From: Candidatus Zixiibacteriota bacterium
GTDB lineage: Bacteria; Zixibacteria; MSB-5A5; SM23-73-2
DNA length: 64,000 bases
Reading direction: 5' to 3'
Assembly (NCBI GenBank): GCA_030615745.1
Contig: JAUWYR010000006.1
Location: forward strand, 11,014-75,013
In this document: in pieces, positions 1 to 8,134 of the stretch
Layout of the letters: each line of letters starts with the position of its first letter
How positions within the stretch are numbered: position 1 is the stretch's first letter
Notes under the pieces: generated by a model
The model's input: only the letters and a program-made list of their open reading frames with translations
Databases searched by the model: none
Told to the model about the DNA's origin: nothing
Made by a program: the position numbers and the translations under genes

Positions 1-641
1 ACCAAGCCAGTTATCTGTTTAGAGCTTAAATATGGATAATATGTGGTTGCCATCACCGCAGTGACCGCAATGGCTACTCTTTGATTATACCTTGCCTCTG
101 CGTAATTTATCCAGTAGGTTGGCAGATCACCATCAGCCAAAGATACAACCAGAGAAATATCCTCATAGTTTTTAATCTCTTTGGTAAGGTTTAATTTTGA
201 AGTGGAAATTCCCTTGTAATCCTCTGGAAATACACGATGTAGGTCTTCGCCTAAACCTAAGATCGCAGCAGTATATTGGGGTCTGAAACCTAAGAAAACG
301 TAATCTCTACCATATTTCCTATCATATTCATTCGCCACATTTCTCAAAATCTCATCCCCGATTGCAGTCCCCTCAGCAAGCAAAGCGAAGCTTACAACTT
401 TAAGATTTTTAGAAAAACAATGCCTTAAAATCGCTTGAGCCATTGGTTTTATCTCAGGCAAGGATGAAGCCTCGTGGTCGAATGATACTAAAACAACTTC
501 ACCCTGCTCCAACTCCTCAATAGAATCATAGACCATCTTCACTTCCTTGGTCACCTTATTGGGAAGACCTATCTTGAATATCAGAGGAATCGCAACAGAG
601 ATTGCGATTAAGACAAAAATTATTCTACGGTCTATTTTCAT
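1..641 (-). CDS. Membrane-anchored hypothetical protein, C-terminus cut by window edge
   Basis: I read this partial gene directly on the minus strand from the ATG at 641. It starts MKIDRRIIFVLIAISVAIPL, a single N-terminal membrane anchor or uncleaved signal, and then runs as a soluble domain to base 1 without a stop. The first codon lies 5 bases past the stop of the upstream gene (646-1266), so the two are probably translated together. The visible part includes SFDHEASSLPEIKPMAQAIL and GFRPQYTAAILGLGED. I do not recognise an enzyme family. The conserved-looking trio with the polytopic protein and the DUF6754-like protein suggests one membrane complex of unknown role (inference). Confidence 0.75.
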   Translation of the reverse strand, partial: MKIDRRIIFVLIAISVAIPLIFKIGLPNKVTKEVKMVYDSIEELEQGEVVLVSFDHEASSLPEIKPMAQAILRHCFSKNLKVVSFALLAEGTAIGDEILRNVANEYDRKYGRDYVFLGFRPQYTAAILGLGEDLHRVFPEDYKGISTSKLNLTKEIKNYEDISLVVSLADGDLPTYWINYAEARYNQRVAIAVTAVMATTYYPYLSSKQITGL

Positions 642-645
642 CTTT

Positions 646-1266
646 CTATTCTCTCCCCAGATAAGTCCTTTCAATCCCTAAAATGATTCTCAAAGAGGTC
701 GAAATCGTTCCCAATCCAATTCCGATTAGAATTCCTCTCCTTGCTGCCATCGAGGGGAAATTCAAAATCCAGTTGGCTAAATCAGGAACCGATGAATGGA
801 TCATCTCTCCTATCGGGACCCGACCCAACATAACTATGCCTGCGGACAGAAGAAGAATCGTCGCCTCTTTAGTCCTTGCCCTGAATCCTCTGTAAGCAGC
901 AGAAGCAACAAAGAATGCTAAGAGAGAAAACATCGTTGACTGCATGGGAACCTGGAGATTATTGAACATCCATAAAAAAGGTGAACCCTGATCTGTCCCT
1001 TTTGCAAATCCCAAAATTACCATTGAGAAAAGTCCTAAAAGAGCAATCAGATTGTATCCCCATCCCTTTGCTTTATCCGAAACTTTTTTGCTATTTATCT
1101 TTATGTAATTGGCTACCCCTACCAGTAATGTAAAAACATATATGATCTGCATCCAGTCTAAGACATTTTCATAAGCAAAGATAAATGATCTTTTAGGAAT
1201 GAAAAACTGAATCAGCATAAATGCGCCAAAACCAAAACAGACTATAATCGGTAACTGCCTTCTCAT
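646..1266 (-). CDS. Polytopic membrane protein, unknown function
   Basis: 206 residues with about six hydrophobic segments (roughly residues 5-25, 40-60, 70-90, 110-125, 135-150 and 175-195) and little soluble mass. It is the middle gene of a three-gene minus-strand operon: the DUF6754-like gene ends 51 bases upstream and the next gene starts 5 bases downstream. Loop signatures include FAKGTDQGSPFLWMFNNLQ and GRVPIGEMIHSSVPDL. I do not recognise a family with a known activity. Its constant partner genes argue for a structural role in the same inner-membrane assembly (inference). Confidence 0.75.
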   Translation of the reverse strand: MRRQLPIIVCFGFGAFMLIQFFIPKRSFIFAYENVLDWMQIIYVFTLLVGVANYIKINSKKVSDKAKGWGYNLIALLGLFSMVILGFAKGTDQGSPFLWMFNNLQVPMQSTMFSLLAFFVASAAYRGFRARTKEATILLLSAGIVMLGRVPIGEMIHSSVPDLANWILNFPSMAARRGILIGIGLGTISTSLRIILGIERTYLGRE

Positions 1267-1317
1267 CTTACTAAGATATTATGATAGACAGGGCACCTTG
1301 CCCTCTCTTTTTTCATC

Positions 1318-2202
1318 TTAAGGAAAAAGCTTTGTGAGAAATTCAGAATTAAACGTTGCCAAGATTCCACCAGCTAAAACCAAGATTATTATTAAAATCT
1401 TCAAAAAGTCCTGCCCTTTTATGCTTCCCAAGACCATAGGGTCTTTTGTCAAATATCCGCTGGCTGCAAAAAGCTCCTCCCCGATCAAGGTATAATCGCA
1501 GGCAACAATAAAAAATGAGAGCTGGATAGTGGAATCTGTCCCAGCTATCTGAATTGCTCCTATGGAGTTTCCGGTCTCAGCCAGAATCAAAGATTCTGCC
1601 TCGAATGTTCCTAAGAAAAGATTGGTCGCGGGCTTTTGCCTCACCATTATCCCATCGACCGCTGCCACGTAACCGAACTGGCTCTGGGTGACGAAGAAGA
1701 TATTATCCGGATTGTAAAACTCAGGATGCCCGGCTCTGGTAAAACTCTCCTTAACAACCTCCTGTGCAACAGCCATAACAACTGGGTCGTAATTAGGAAA
1801 GATCAAAGGAGTGTTATACTCGGCAACTTTTTCAGCGACAGTTCCTAATATGTTCATCGAAGCCATAGTAGCCACTCTATCCATTTTGCCCAGACCAGCA
1901 GAATATAGAATCGGCTTACCCATCTCAGTCGCTCTTCCTATAGCATCATCTATTGCCTGAAGACCAGCTATTTCACGGATAAAAAGCTTCCCCTTCTTTT
2001 TGCCATAGATTATAAAGAAAAATATCAAAACAATACAGGTAACTAATCCAGCAAGGACATTTGCTTTGTTAGGGTCAAACCACCTCTGTTTTAACTCTTC
2101 TACTTCATTTTTCTGGGCGAATGCAGGTGCAATCGAATTGAGAAGAAAAAAGAAAAGTAATAATAAAAACAATATGAAAATTCTTTTTTTAGGTTTCAGC
2201 AT
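1318..2202 (-). CDS. DUF6754-like membrane protein
   Basis: 294 residues. An N-terminal signal-like hydrophobic stretch (residues 8-29) ends in AFAQ. A membrane helix lies at about 49-66, a soluble domain at about 75-250 and a C-terminal helix at about 268-285. The soluble part carries GLQAIDDAIGRATEMGKPIL, FFVTQSQFGYVAAVDGIM and AGTDSTIQLSFFIVACDYTL. This pattern resembles the uncharacterised DUF6754 family from memory; no activity is known. It is the first gene of the minus-strand trio. A TTGACA lies upstream at about 2257-2262 on the minus strand, but its spacing to a -10 is poor. Confidence 0.75.
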   Translation of the reverse strand: MLKPKKRIFILFLLLLFFFLLNSIAPAFAQKNEVEELKQRWFDPNKANVLAGLVTCIVLIFFFIIYGKKKGKLFIREIAGLQAIDDAIGRATEMGKPILYSAGLGKMDRVATMASMNILGTVAEKVAEYNTPLIFPNYDPVVMAVAQEVVKESFTRAGHPEFYNPDNIFFVTQSQFGYVAAVDGIMVRQKPATNLFLGTFEAESLILAETGNSIGAIQIAGTDSTIQLSFFIVACDYTLIGEELFAASGYLTKDPMVLGSIKGQDFLKILIIILVLAGGILATFNSEFLTKLFP

Positions 2203-2289
2203 AGGAAGTATGAAAGCAAAAATTTGAGTATAAGCTAACCGAATCTTTTATGATGTCAAGCCAAAATTGATTTTTTGGAGTGTAAAGCT

Positions 2290-2308
2290 CCCCCGCATTT
2301 TGCGGGGG
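2290..2308. repeat. GC-rich hairpin in divergent intergenic region
   Basis: Stem CCCCCGCA / TGCGGGGG with a 3-base loop. It lies inside a degenerate copy of the TGGAGTGT repeat family between two divergent operons. No T-run follows on either strand, so it is not an obvious terminator. Confidence 0.6.
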
Positions 2309-2341
2309 AATCTACGACTTCAGCTTTACCTCAAACTTTAC

Positions 2342-2370
2342 TTGACAAAAAGCTCAGATTTAATTATTCA
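2342..2370 (+). promoter_or_regulatory. Sigma70-type promoter for the orphan sugar-binding lipoprotein
   Basis: TTGACA at 2342-2347, a 17-base spacer and TATTCA at 2365-2370. The predicted transcript start falls just before a GTCGGATTT/AAATCCGAC hairpin (about 2383-2402) and 50 bases before the coding start. Confidence 0.45.
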
Positions 2371-2426
2371 ATATCCGTAGGTCGGATTTCCAAATCCGAC
2401 TTAATATTCGAGAATAAAAAGACTTA

Positions 2427-3662
2427 ATGCCAATTATGAAAAAACTAATTTTAGTCACTTTTCTTTTCTTATCAATACTTTCCTGCTCTGATAGAAAAGA
2501 AGAGGTTCAAATCCACCTTTCCTTCTGGCAGTTCTGGACTGATCCTGAGGTCAGCCCAACAATTGCGAAGTTAGTATCTGAATTCGAAGAGGAGAATCCA
2601 GGGGTAAAAATAAATCTCACTGACCTGACCTGGTCAGATGGACATGAGAAGATAGTCGTTGCTTTCAGTTCGAAAACCGCACCCGATGTTTTGGAATTGG
2701 GCTCTGACTGGGTTTCTGAGTTCTCATCTGAAGGTGTTCTTATGGATATCACAGAACAGGCGGAAAAAATAAAAGAGAACCACCTTATGTGGGGGCCTGT
2801 TACCTACAAAGGGAAAATCTATGGATTCCCCTGGATTTTAGACACCAGGGTTTTGTTTTATAATAAACATTTGATGAAAGAAGTTGGATTGGACCCCGAA
2901 AATTTTCCCCAGACCTGGGATGAGCTTCTGGACTTCTGCAAAAAAATCAACACTTTAAAACCGAAAGCTTACGGTTTTGGAGCTAATTCTTTTGAACGAC
3001 ACAGGTTATACAAAAAGTTTTTGCCTTTCTTCTGGTCAAACGGAGGTAAAATATTAAATAAAGACTGGACTGAATCTCAAATCAACAGTTCTGAAGGGGT
3101 GCAAGCTTTAGAGTATTATAAAAAGTTAACAAAACAAGGTTTAATGGATACTCAAAGAAATTTAGATGAAAGGTTCAAAAAAAATCAAATTGGATTTTTG
3201 ATCTCAGGTGGATGGCTTCTACACAATATCGAAAAAAACCATCCAGAACTTAATTTTGGAGTCTGTCTTATGCCCAAACCGAAAAAGGATAAAGGAATTC
3301 CTGCATCATTTGCCGGAGGGGAGTATCTGGTGATAAGTAAGGATTCAAAACATAAAAAAGAGGCAATAAAATTTATAAAATTTTTTATAAAAAAAGAAAA
3401 CTGTTTAAAACTTTGCAAGACCATCGGAAGTGCATCTCCATCAGCAAAAGATGCTCATTTGGACCCATATTATCAAAACGACAAAAATCTTTCGGTTTTC
3501 CAGAATCAGCTAAGATATTCAATCTCTCCACCTGCTCATCCCAAATGGGTTTATATCGAAGAGATAATCGAGAAAGCAGTGGAAAATGTGATGTATGATA
3601 AGAAAACGCCTGAACAGGCTCTGGGTGAAGCGAAGATAAGAATAGATAGGCTATTAAAGTAG
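2427..3662 (+). CDS. Sugar ABC transporter substrate-binding lipoprotein (family 1), orphan
   Basis: 411 residues. From the second methionine (2436) it has a lipoprotein signal MKKLILVTFLFLSILSC, so the mature lipid-anchored cysteine follows LSIL. The rest matches the family 1 extracellular solute-binding fold (MalE/UgpB type): an opening FWQFWTDPEVSP strand, VKINLTDLTWSDG, APDVLELGSDW, YGFPWILDTRVLFYNK and a C-terminal PASFAGGEYLVISKDS region. Such proteins capture sugars or polyols and pass them to MalFGK-type permeases. No permease or ATPase adjoins it. The nearest set is the 35857-40238 transporter, which has its own binding protein, so this one may use that or a distant transporter (inference). 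Its stop codon lies inside a Y-shaped palindrome. Confidence 0.88.
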   Translation: MPIMKKLILVTFLFLSILSCSDRKEEVQIHLSFWQFWTDPEVSPTIAKLVSEFEEENPGVKINLTDLTWSDGHEKIVVAFSSKTAPDVLELGSDWVSEFSSEGVLMDITEQAEKIKENHLMWGPVTYKGKIYGFPWILDTRVLFYNKHLMKEVGLDPENFPQTWDELLDFCKKINTLKPKAYGFGANSFERHRLYKKFLPFFWSNGGKILNKDWTESQINSSEGVQALEYYKKLTKQGLMDTQRNLDERFKKNQIGFLISGGWLLHNIEKNHPELNFGVCLMPKPKKDKGIPASFAGGEYLVISKDSKHKKEAIKFIKFFIKKENCLKLCKTIGSASPSAKDAHLDPYYQNDKNLSVFQNQLRYSISPPAHPKWVYIEEIIEKAVENVMYDKKTPEQALGEAKIRIDRLLK

Positions 3663-3713
3663 GTCGAGATTCCGATCTCGACAATAAAATGTCGATTTTG
3701 AAAATCGACCTAC
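3659..3713. repeat. Y-shaped double-hairpin element at a gene 3' end
   Basis: Closing arms GTAG (3659-3662) and CTAC (3710-3713) enclose two hairpins: GTCGAGAT/ATCTCGAC and GTCGATTTT/AAAATCGAC. The first arm overlaps the stop codon of the upstream gene. It has the same layout as the other Y elements in this window. No T-run follows, so it is not a standard terminator. Confidence 0.75.
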
Positions 3714-4129
3714 AAAGATTTATGCTTGACAAAAAAAATTCTGTAGGAACAGCCCTTGTGGCTGTCCTTCAGGATATAAGGTATCTTGCTCTTGACTTCG
3801 TCTTACCAGTTTATATAGATTATGGGTCGGTTGCCGAGTCATCTATCTTATCTTTCAAGTAGCCTAAATTCCAAAATTCTATAAGTTGAGCCACAGACCC
3901 GAATTTTACCCCAAATGCTTGACATAATCGGGGGAATGCTCTCCCTACTTTTCCGTTGACAAAACTAAAGAATTTCTTATCCTTTTAATTAGTGATTTTA
4001 AAAAGAAAAGCTTTGTTCTTGACGGATGTTAGCCCAGACGAATCTTTGTTATCCGCCAATGTTTAAAGTTTCGGTGAAGATAACTGATAGGTATAATATC
4101 TCGTGAAAATAAAGTAATGATGTGATGTG
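3714..4129. other. Intergenic region with degenerate hairpins and a candidate promoter
   Basis: There is no plausible gene. A hairpin at about 3746-3767 pairs GGAACAGCC with GGCTGTCC. A candidate promoter for the 5'-nucleotidase gene has TTGACA at 3956-3961, a 16-base spacer and TATCCT. The rest looks like decayed repeat DNA. Confidence 0.4.
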
Positions 4130-5638
4130 ATGAAAAAAAGGAAAATTGTTCTCTATTTTATTTTTTGTGCTTTAATCTTCTTTTTTTGCTCCGATTGTGG
4201 AAAGCAACCTGAGGTTGAGAAGATTACGATTTTTTACTGGAACGATTTCCATGCGTCATTTCATCCTTACCGGTCCTCTTTTGACCCTGAATCACCTTTT
4301 GTCTCAGGTAGCGCTTATTTTTCTTCCTGGCTTGATTCCTTGAAGAAAAGAAGTGATAATTCGGTTTCAGTCTGTGCTGGGGATGAGTTGATGGGAACAC
4401 CACTTTCCACTTTGACTTCTGGTAAAGCTGAGTTTGAGATTTTGAATATTATACGACCTGATGTTTTTGAACTGGGCAACCATGAGTTCGATTATGGATT
4501 GGAGAACCTGAGAAGTTTAATAGATTTTGCTGAGTTTCCGATTATTTGTGCTAATGTAATCGATGAAGAAACCGACACTACTTTAGTTCCACCTTATTTG
4601 ATTTTGCAAAAAGGAAAAGCAAAACTTGCTTTTTTGGGATTGAATACTGAAACCCTGAAGCAGGTGGTAGTGGAAAAAGGGACTGTGGGACTGAAGGTAA
4701 AATCAGCGAAGAAGACTCTGGAAAAGTATTTGGACTCCTTAGATAAAGAAACTGACTTGATTGTTTTGGTCAGCCATATGGGGATCGAAAAAGATAAGAA
4801 GATAGCTAAAATGGTTAAAGGGATAGATATAATTATCGGCGGGCACAGCCATACTTTTCTTTTTTATCCAAAGGTAATTAACCAAACGGTAATATGTCAG
4901 GCGGGTTCCAAAGGCAGGTACATCGGAAAATTAGATCTGGTCGTTGATTTGGAGAAAGATAGGCTAATAAACTATGAGGGAAGACTAATTGAAACTTTGA
5001 ATGATAAAGTTTCCCCAAATCTTTTTATTCAGCAAAAAATCGATTCTTTAGAAAAAAGTCTTGCGCCTGATTTAGACAAAGTTATAGGTGAGCTTTTAAC
5101 TCCCTGGAAAAGAAAATCTGATGGTGAATCTAATTTAGGAAACTGGGAGGCGGATGTGATGAGGGAGCATACAAACTCTGATGTTGCTTTTATTAACTCA
5201 GGTGGAATGAGGAAAGACCTGCCAAAAGGACAAATAAAAGTTCGTGATATATGGGAGATAAATCCATTCTCAGACCATTTTGTCAGTTTTTATTTAACCG
5301 GAAAGCAGCTTCTAAATGTGTTAGAGCTTAACTCTTCTTTTGATTATGTGCTTATGCAGGTCTCTGGAGTCAAATATAGTTACGATCCCAGAAGACCTAA
5401 AGGGAAAAGGGTGATCGATTTGTGGATAGATGAAAAACCACTTTTGCCGAATAAAAGATATAAAGTAGCTATCAACGATTATATGCTGGACCATTTGGAA
5501 AAGTATATCGGAATTTCAAAAAAGAAAATAGATTACAGAATTTTTCCTGAACTTGACCGGGATGTATTTATTAAAGCAGTAAAAAAGCAAAAAATAATAG
5601 ATTCTAAAATTGAGGGCAGGATTAAAAAGAAAAGATAA
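4127..5638 (+). CDS. 5'-nucleotidase / UshA-family metallophosphatase lipoprotein
   Basis: 503 residues in the two-domain UshA layout. An N-terminal hydrophobic signal ends in a Cys-rich lipobox-like stretch (FFFCSDC). The calcineurin-like metallophosphatase domain has NDFH (39-42), GDELMG (85-90), GNHEFDYG (117-124), SHMG (216-219) and GGHSH (238-242), which supply the dinuclear metal ligands. The C-terminal 5_nucleotid_C domain (about 320-490) has NSGGMRKDL and an I-NPF motif. Family members hydrolyse extracellular nucleotides or cyclic nucleotides for nucleoside and phosphate scavenging. The exact substrate cannot be told from sequence. GTG at 4127 is followed directly by ATG at 4130, and the ATG is the likelier start. 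Confidence 0.9.
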   Translation: MMKKRKIVLYFIFCALIFFFCSDCGKQPEVEKITIFYWNDFHASFHPYRSSFDPESPFVSGSAYFSSWLDSLKKRSDNSVSVCAGDELMGTPLSTLTSGKAEFEILNIIRPDVFELGNHEFDYGLENLRSLIDFAEFPIICANVIDEETDTTLVPPYLILQKGKAKLAFLGLNTETLKQVVVEKGTVGLKVKSAKKTLEKYLDSLDKETDLIVLVSHMGIEKDKKIAKMVKGIDIIIGGHSHTFLFYPKVINQTVICQAGSKGRYIGKLDLVVDLEKDRLINYEGRLIETLNDKVSPNLFIQQKIDSLEKSLAPDLDKVIGELLTPWKRKSDGESNLGNWEADVMREHTNSDVAFINSGGMRKDLPKGQIKVRDIWEINPFSDHFVSFYLTGKQLLNVLELNSSFDYVLMQVSGVKYSYDPRRPKGKRVIDLWIDEKPLLPNKRYKVAINDYMLDHLEKYIGISKKKIDYRIFPELDRDVFIKAVKKQKIIDSKIEGRIKKKR

Positions 5639-5653
5639 ATCAAGGAGTTTTCT

Positions 5654-6040
5654 ATTAAAAAGAAATTCTTTTTCAATCGTTGGATATGGGTTATATCTTA
5701 TGCAGTCCTTATCTTCGTTTTGACCTCCTCACCTGGTCTTTCTTATCCAAAATTTGGCTTTGATCTTATGGATAAATTTTATCACTTTTTGGTCTATGCG
5801 GGTTTGTCCTATCTTTTGTTTTTAGCATTTTTTAAAACAAAAAATCTTTATTTTAAAGAGAAAGCTTATTTTTTCAGTATATTTTTAGGTACAATTCATG
5901 CTTTGACAAGTGAGCTTTATCAGAGTTTTGTTCCGGGAAAATATTGTGATTTTTTTGACTTTTTAGCCGACTTTATAGGTGTGATTTCGATTCAGTTTTT
6001 TCTTTTTATTCATCAAAGATTAAAAAAGGAAAGTGTATAA
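5654..6040 (+). CDS. VanZ-like membrane protein with a probable ATT start
   Basis: A small polytopic protein of the VanZ-like family: the first helix ends in SSPGL, then DKFYHFLVYAGLSYLLF, SELYQSFVPG and a DFLADFIGV motif. Only a TTG at 5720 offers a conventional start, and it would remove half of the first helix. The frame stays open upstream to a TAA at 5636. A good Shine-Dalgarno (AGGAG at 5643-5647) sits 6 bases before an ATT at 5654, giving IKKKFFFNRWIWVISYAVLI, the expected basic N-terminus plus helix. I therefore place the start at ATT 5654 (inference). The physiological role of these chromosomal VanZ homologues is unknown. It follows the nucleotidase gene by 15 bases and is likely in the same operon. 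Confidence 0.75.
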   Translation: MKKKFFFNRWIWVISYAVLIFVLTSSPGLSYPKFGFDLMDKFYHFLVYAGLSYLLFLAFFKTKNLYFKEKAYFFSIFLGTIHALTSELYQSFVPGKYCDFFDFLADFIGVISIQFFLFIHQRLKKESV

Positions 6041-6053
6041 ATCTGGATTTTTA

Positions 6054-6137
6054 TTGACAAGACTTTTTTAATTTTTATCATAATAGAAAGTAAAATGATT
6101 TAATTTCTCAAAAGCCCTGAAAAGTTTTGAGGGATTT
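6054..6137 (+). promoter_or_regulatory. hisS promoter with a terminator-like leader hairpin
   Basis: TTGACA at 6054-6059, a 16-base spacer and TATCAT at 6076-6081. About 20 bases after the predicted start is a hairpin with arms CTCAAAA (6107-6113) and TTTTGAG (6125-6131), followed by a T-run that reaches the ATG of hisS. This could act as an intrinsic attenuator or occlude initiation. No alternative antiterminator or T-box core was recognised. Confidence 0.45.
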
Positions 6138-6141
6138 TTTT

Positions 6142-7404
6142 ATGGAGTTTAGGTCGATATACGGAACTGGTGACATTTTACCTGAGGATAGTTTTAAATG
6201 GCAACACATCGAGGAGAAGGTAAAAAAGATTATGGCTTTTTATAATTATAAAGAGATAAGAACACCTATTTTTGAGAGCACCCAGCTTTTTTCCCGCTCA
6301 ATTGGTGAGGATACAGATATAGTGAGGAAAGAGATGTATACTTTTTTGGACCAGGGCAAAAGAAGCCTCACTTTGCGTCCTGAAGCTACAGCATCCGTGG
6401 TCAGGGCTTATCTTGAGCATAATCTGGGCAAGGTTTTTCCTTTTGTAAAACTATATTATATTGGTCCTATGTTCAGGCAGGAAAGACCACAGAAAGGGAG
6501 ATTGCGTCAGTTTCATCAATTCGGTGCAGAGGCAATTGGCTCTTTAGACCCTTTGGTGGATGCTGAGCTAATAGAGCTTTCAACAAGAATTCATCACGAT
6601 CTTGGAATAGAGGATTACACCTTACATTTGAACAGCATCGGATGCAAAAAATGCAGGTCAGCTCATCGTGATCTCTTTATCAAGTTTATAAAAGATAGAT
6701 TTGAAAATTTCTGTTCAGAATGCCAGCTCAGGCTGAATCGAAATCCATTGAGGATTTTTGATTGTAAAAAAGAAGGGTGTGTTAAGATTTTAGCTTTTGC
6801 ACCTAAAATGATTGATTTTTTATGTGAGGAGTGCAGAACACATTTTGAAAAGGTCAAAAGTTATTTGAAAAAATTAGGTATCGAGTATAAAGAGGATCCA
6901 TCATTGGTCAGGGGTTTGGATTACTATACAAAAACAGTATATGAGTTAAAATCCTCCCTTTTGGGCGCACAAGACACCCTATGTGGTGGTGGAAGATATG
7001 ACCTTTTAATAGAGGAATTAGGAGGAGAACAAACTCCTGCCATGGGTTTTTCCGCTGGGATGGAGAGGATACTTTTGGTTTTAGAGCTCAAGAAAAAAAA
7101 GTTTGGGGAGGATGAAAGATTAGATTTTTTTATCTGTCCTTTAGGACAGGGGGCGAAAGAAAAAGCATTGAAATTGATAAAAGATATAAGGAAGAAGAAT
7201 CTTAGATCCGATATGGACTATCTTAATCGTAGTCTGAAGTCCCAGATGAAGGAAGCCAACCGACAGAAGGCAAAAAAGGTGCTAATTATCGGAGAGGAAG
7301 AGTTAAAAAAAGGGGTTATAATATTAAAAGATATGGAGAGTGGAGAGCAAAAAGATGTTGGAATGAATGAGTTTTTAAATGAGATTTCTGCTTATGAAGA
7401 ATAA
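6142..7404 (+). CDS. hisS: Histidyl-tRNA synthetase
   Basis: A class II synthetase that charges tRNA-His. The start is ATG 6142 (MEFRSIYGTGDILPED). An upstream TTG at 6127 falls inside the leader hairpin and is unlikely. Motifs are LRPEATASVVRAYLE and FRQERPQKGRLRQFHQFGAE (motif 2), the histidine-specific LVRGLDYYTKTVYE and GGGRYD, and motif 3 GFSAGMERILLVLE. The C-terminal anticodon-binding domain starts at about residue 330. A Cys-rich insert (CKKC, CSEC, CKKEGC, CEEC, about residues 170-245) suggests a zinc-binding insertion domain, seen in some bacterial HisRS. The HEPN gene starts inside its last codons. Confidence 0.96.
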   Translation: MEFRSIYGTGDILPEDSFKWQHIEEKVKKIMAFYNYKEIRTPIFESTQLFSRSIGEDTDIVRKEMYTFLDQGKRSLTLRPEATASVVRAYLEHNLGKVFPFVKLYYIGPMFRQERPQKGRLRQFHQFGAEAIGSLDPLVDAELIELSTRIHHDLGIEDYTLHLNSIGCKKCRSAHRDLFIKFIKDRFENFCSECQLRLNRNPLRIFDCKKEGCVKILAFAPKMIDFLCEECRTHFEKVKSYLKKLGIEYKEDPSLVRGLDYYTKTVYELKSSLLGAQDTLCGGGRYDLLIEELGGEQTPAMGFSAGMERILLVLELKKKKFGEDERLDFFICPLGQGAKEKALKLIKDIRKKNLRSDMDYLNRSLKSQMKEANRQKAKKVLIIGEEELKKGVIILKDMESGEQKDVGMNEFLNEISAYEE

Positions 7405-7807
7405 ATCGACAAAAAGAACAAATCCTGAGAAGGTGGCTAAGCTCTGGTTCGATAAATCTAAGGAGGATTTGAAATCTGCCAAAGCAATGCTTGAAGCGCG
7501 TAGATATAGCTGGTGTGCTTTTATCTGCCAACAGGCGATAGAGAAATACTTAAAGGGAGCTTATGTGGAAAAGTTTAATCAGGTCCCTCCTTATATTCAC
7601 AGAATAGAAAGACTTTGCAAGGAGCTTGGACTGGATATTCCAGAAAAACATTTTGATTGGATTGTTAGGATCGATAAATATTATATAGCTACAAGGTATC
7701 CTGCTTATAAAGAGGCGATAAGTATCAAAAAGTATAGCCAGGCGGAAGAAATCTATAATAAAACTAGAGAGATTTTGAAATGGTTAAAAGAAACAATCAA
7801 AACTTGA
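7379..7807 (+). CDS. HEPN-domain protein, toxin half of a HEPN/MNT pair
   Basis: 142 residues (129 if started at ATG 7394). It fits the PF05168-type HEPN fold: LWFDKSKEDLKSAKAMLEAR helix, RYSWCAFICQQAIEKYLKGA core, a basic-histidine IHRIERL segment and TRYPAY. Members pair with a minimal nucleotidyltransferase; HEPN partners in characterised pairs act as RNases and the MNT partner neutralises them, often by AMPylation. I cannot see a clear canonical Rx4-6H RNase motif, so catalytic competence is uncertain. It overlaps the 3' end of hisS and the 5' end of the MNT gene by 28 bases, implying translational coupling. Confidence 0.88.
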   Translation: MRFLLMKNKSTKRTNPEKVAKLWFDKSKEDLKSAKAMLEARRYSWCAFICQQAIEKYLKGAYVEKFNQVPPYIHRIERLCKELGLDIPEKHFDWIVRIDKYYIATRYPAYKEAISIKKYSQAEEIYNKTREILKWLKETIKT

Positions 7808-8115
7808 AGATAATCAAAAGGTTTTTGAAAAAAGTAAGTGAAGAAATTGAGATTGATAAAGTCATACTTTTTGGATCAGTAAGTAAGGGCAAACAGAAAA
7901 GATGGAGCGATATCGATTTAGCTATCATCTCTGATGATTTCAAAGGGATTAACAATTTTGAAAGATTGGTGATATTAGGGAAGCTGGCTTGGTATGCTAA
8001 CGCAACGGAAATAGAGGCTATAGGGTATACAACGGATGAATATAAGAACGCAACTAAGTTAGATTTTTTAGGTGAGATAAAAAGGACCGGGAAGATTGTT
8101 TATCAGAAAAATTAG
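7780..8115 (+). CDS. Minimal nucleotidyltransferase (MNT), antitoxin half of the pair
   Basis: 111 residues with the nucleotidyltransferase signature GSVSKGKQKRWSDIDLAIIS (GS-x10-DxD), which carries the two metal-binding aspartates. It overlaps the HEPN gene by 28 bases and ends 19 bases before aspS. In known HEPN/MNT systems this protein blocks the HEPN toxin by binding or by adding AMP groups. The predicted metal ligands are intact, so an active enzyme is likely. Its position between two aminoacyl-tRNA synthetase genes places a tRNA-targeting-type module inside a translation operon. Whether the three are functionally linked is unknown. Confidence 0.88.
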   Translation: MVKRNNQNLKIIKRFLKKVSEEIEIDKVILFGSVSKGKQKRWSDIDLAIISDDFKGINNFERLVILGKLAWYANATEIEAIGYTTDEYKNATKLDFLGEIKRTGKIVYQKN

Positions 8116-8134
8116 TAAGAAATAATTTAACAAA

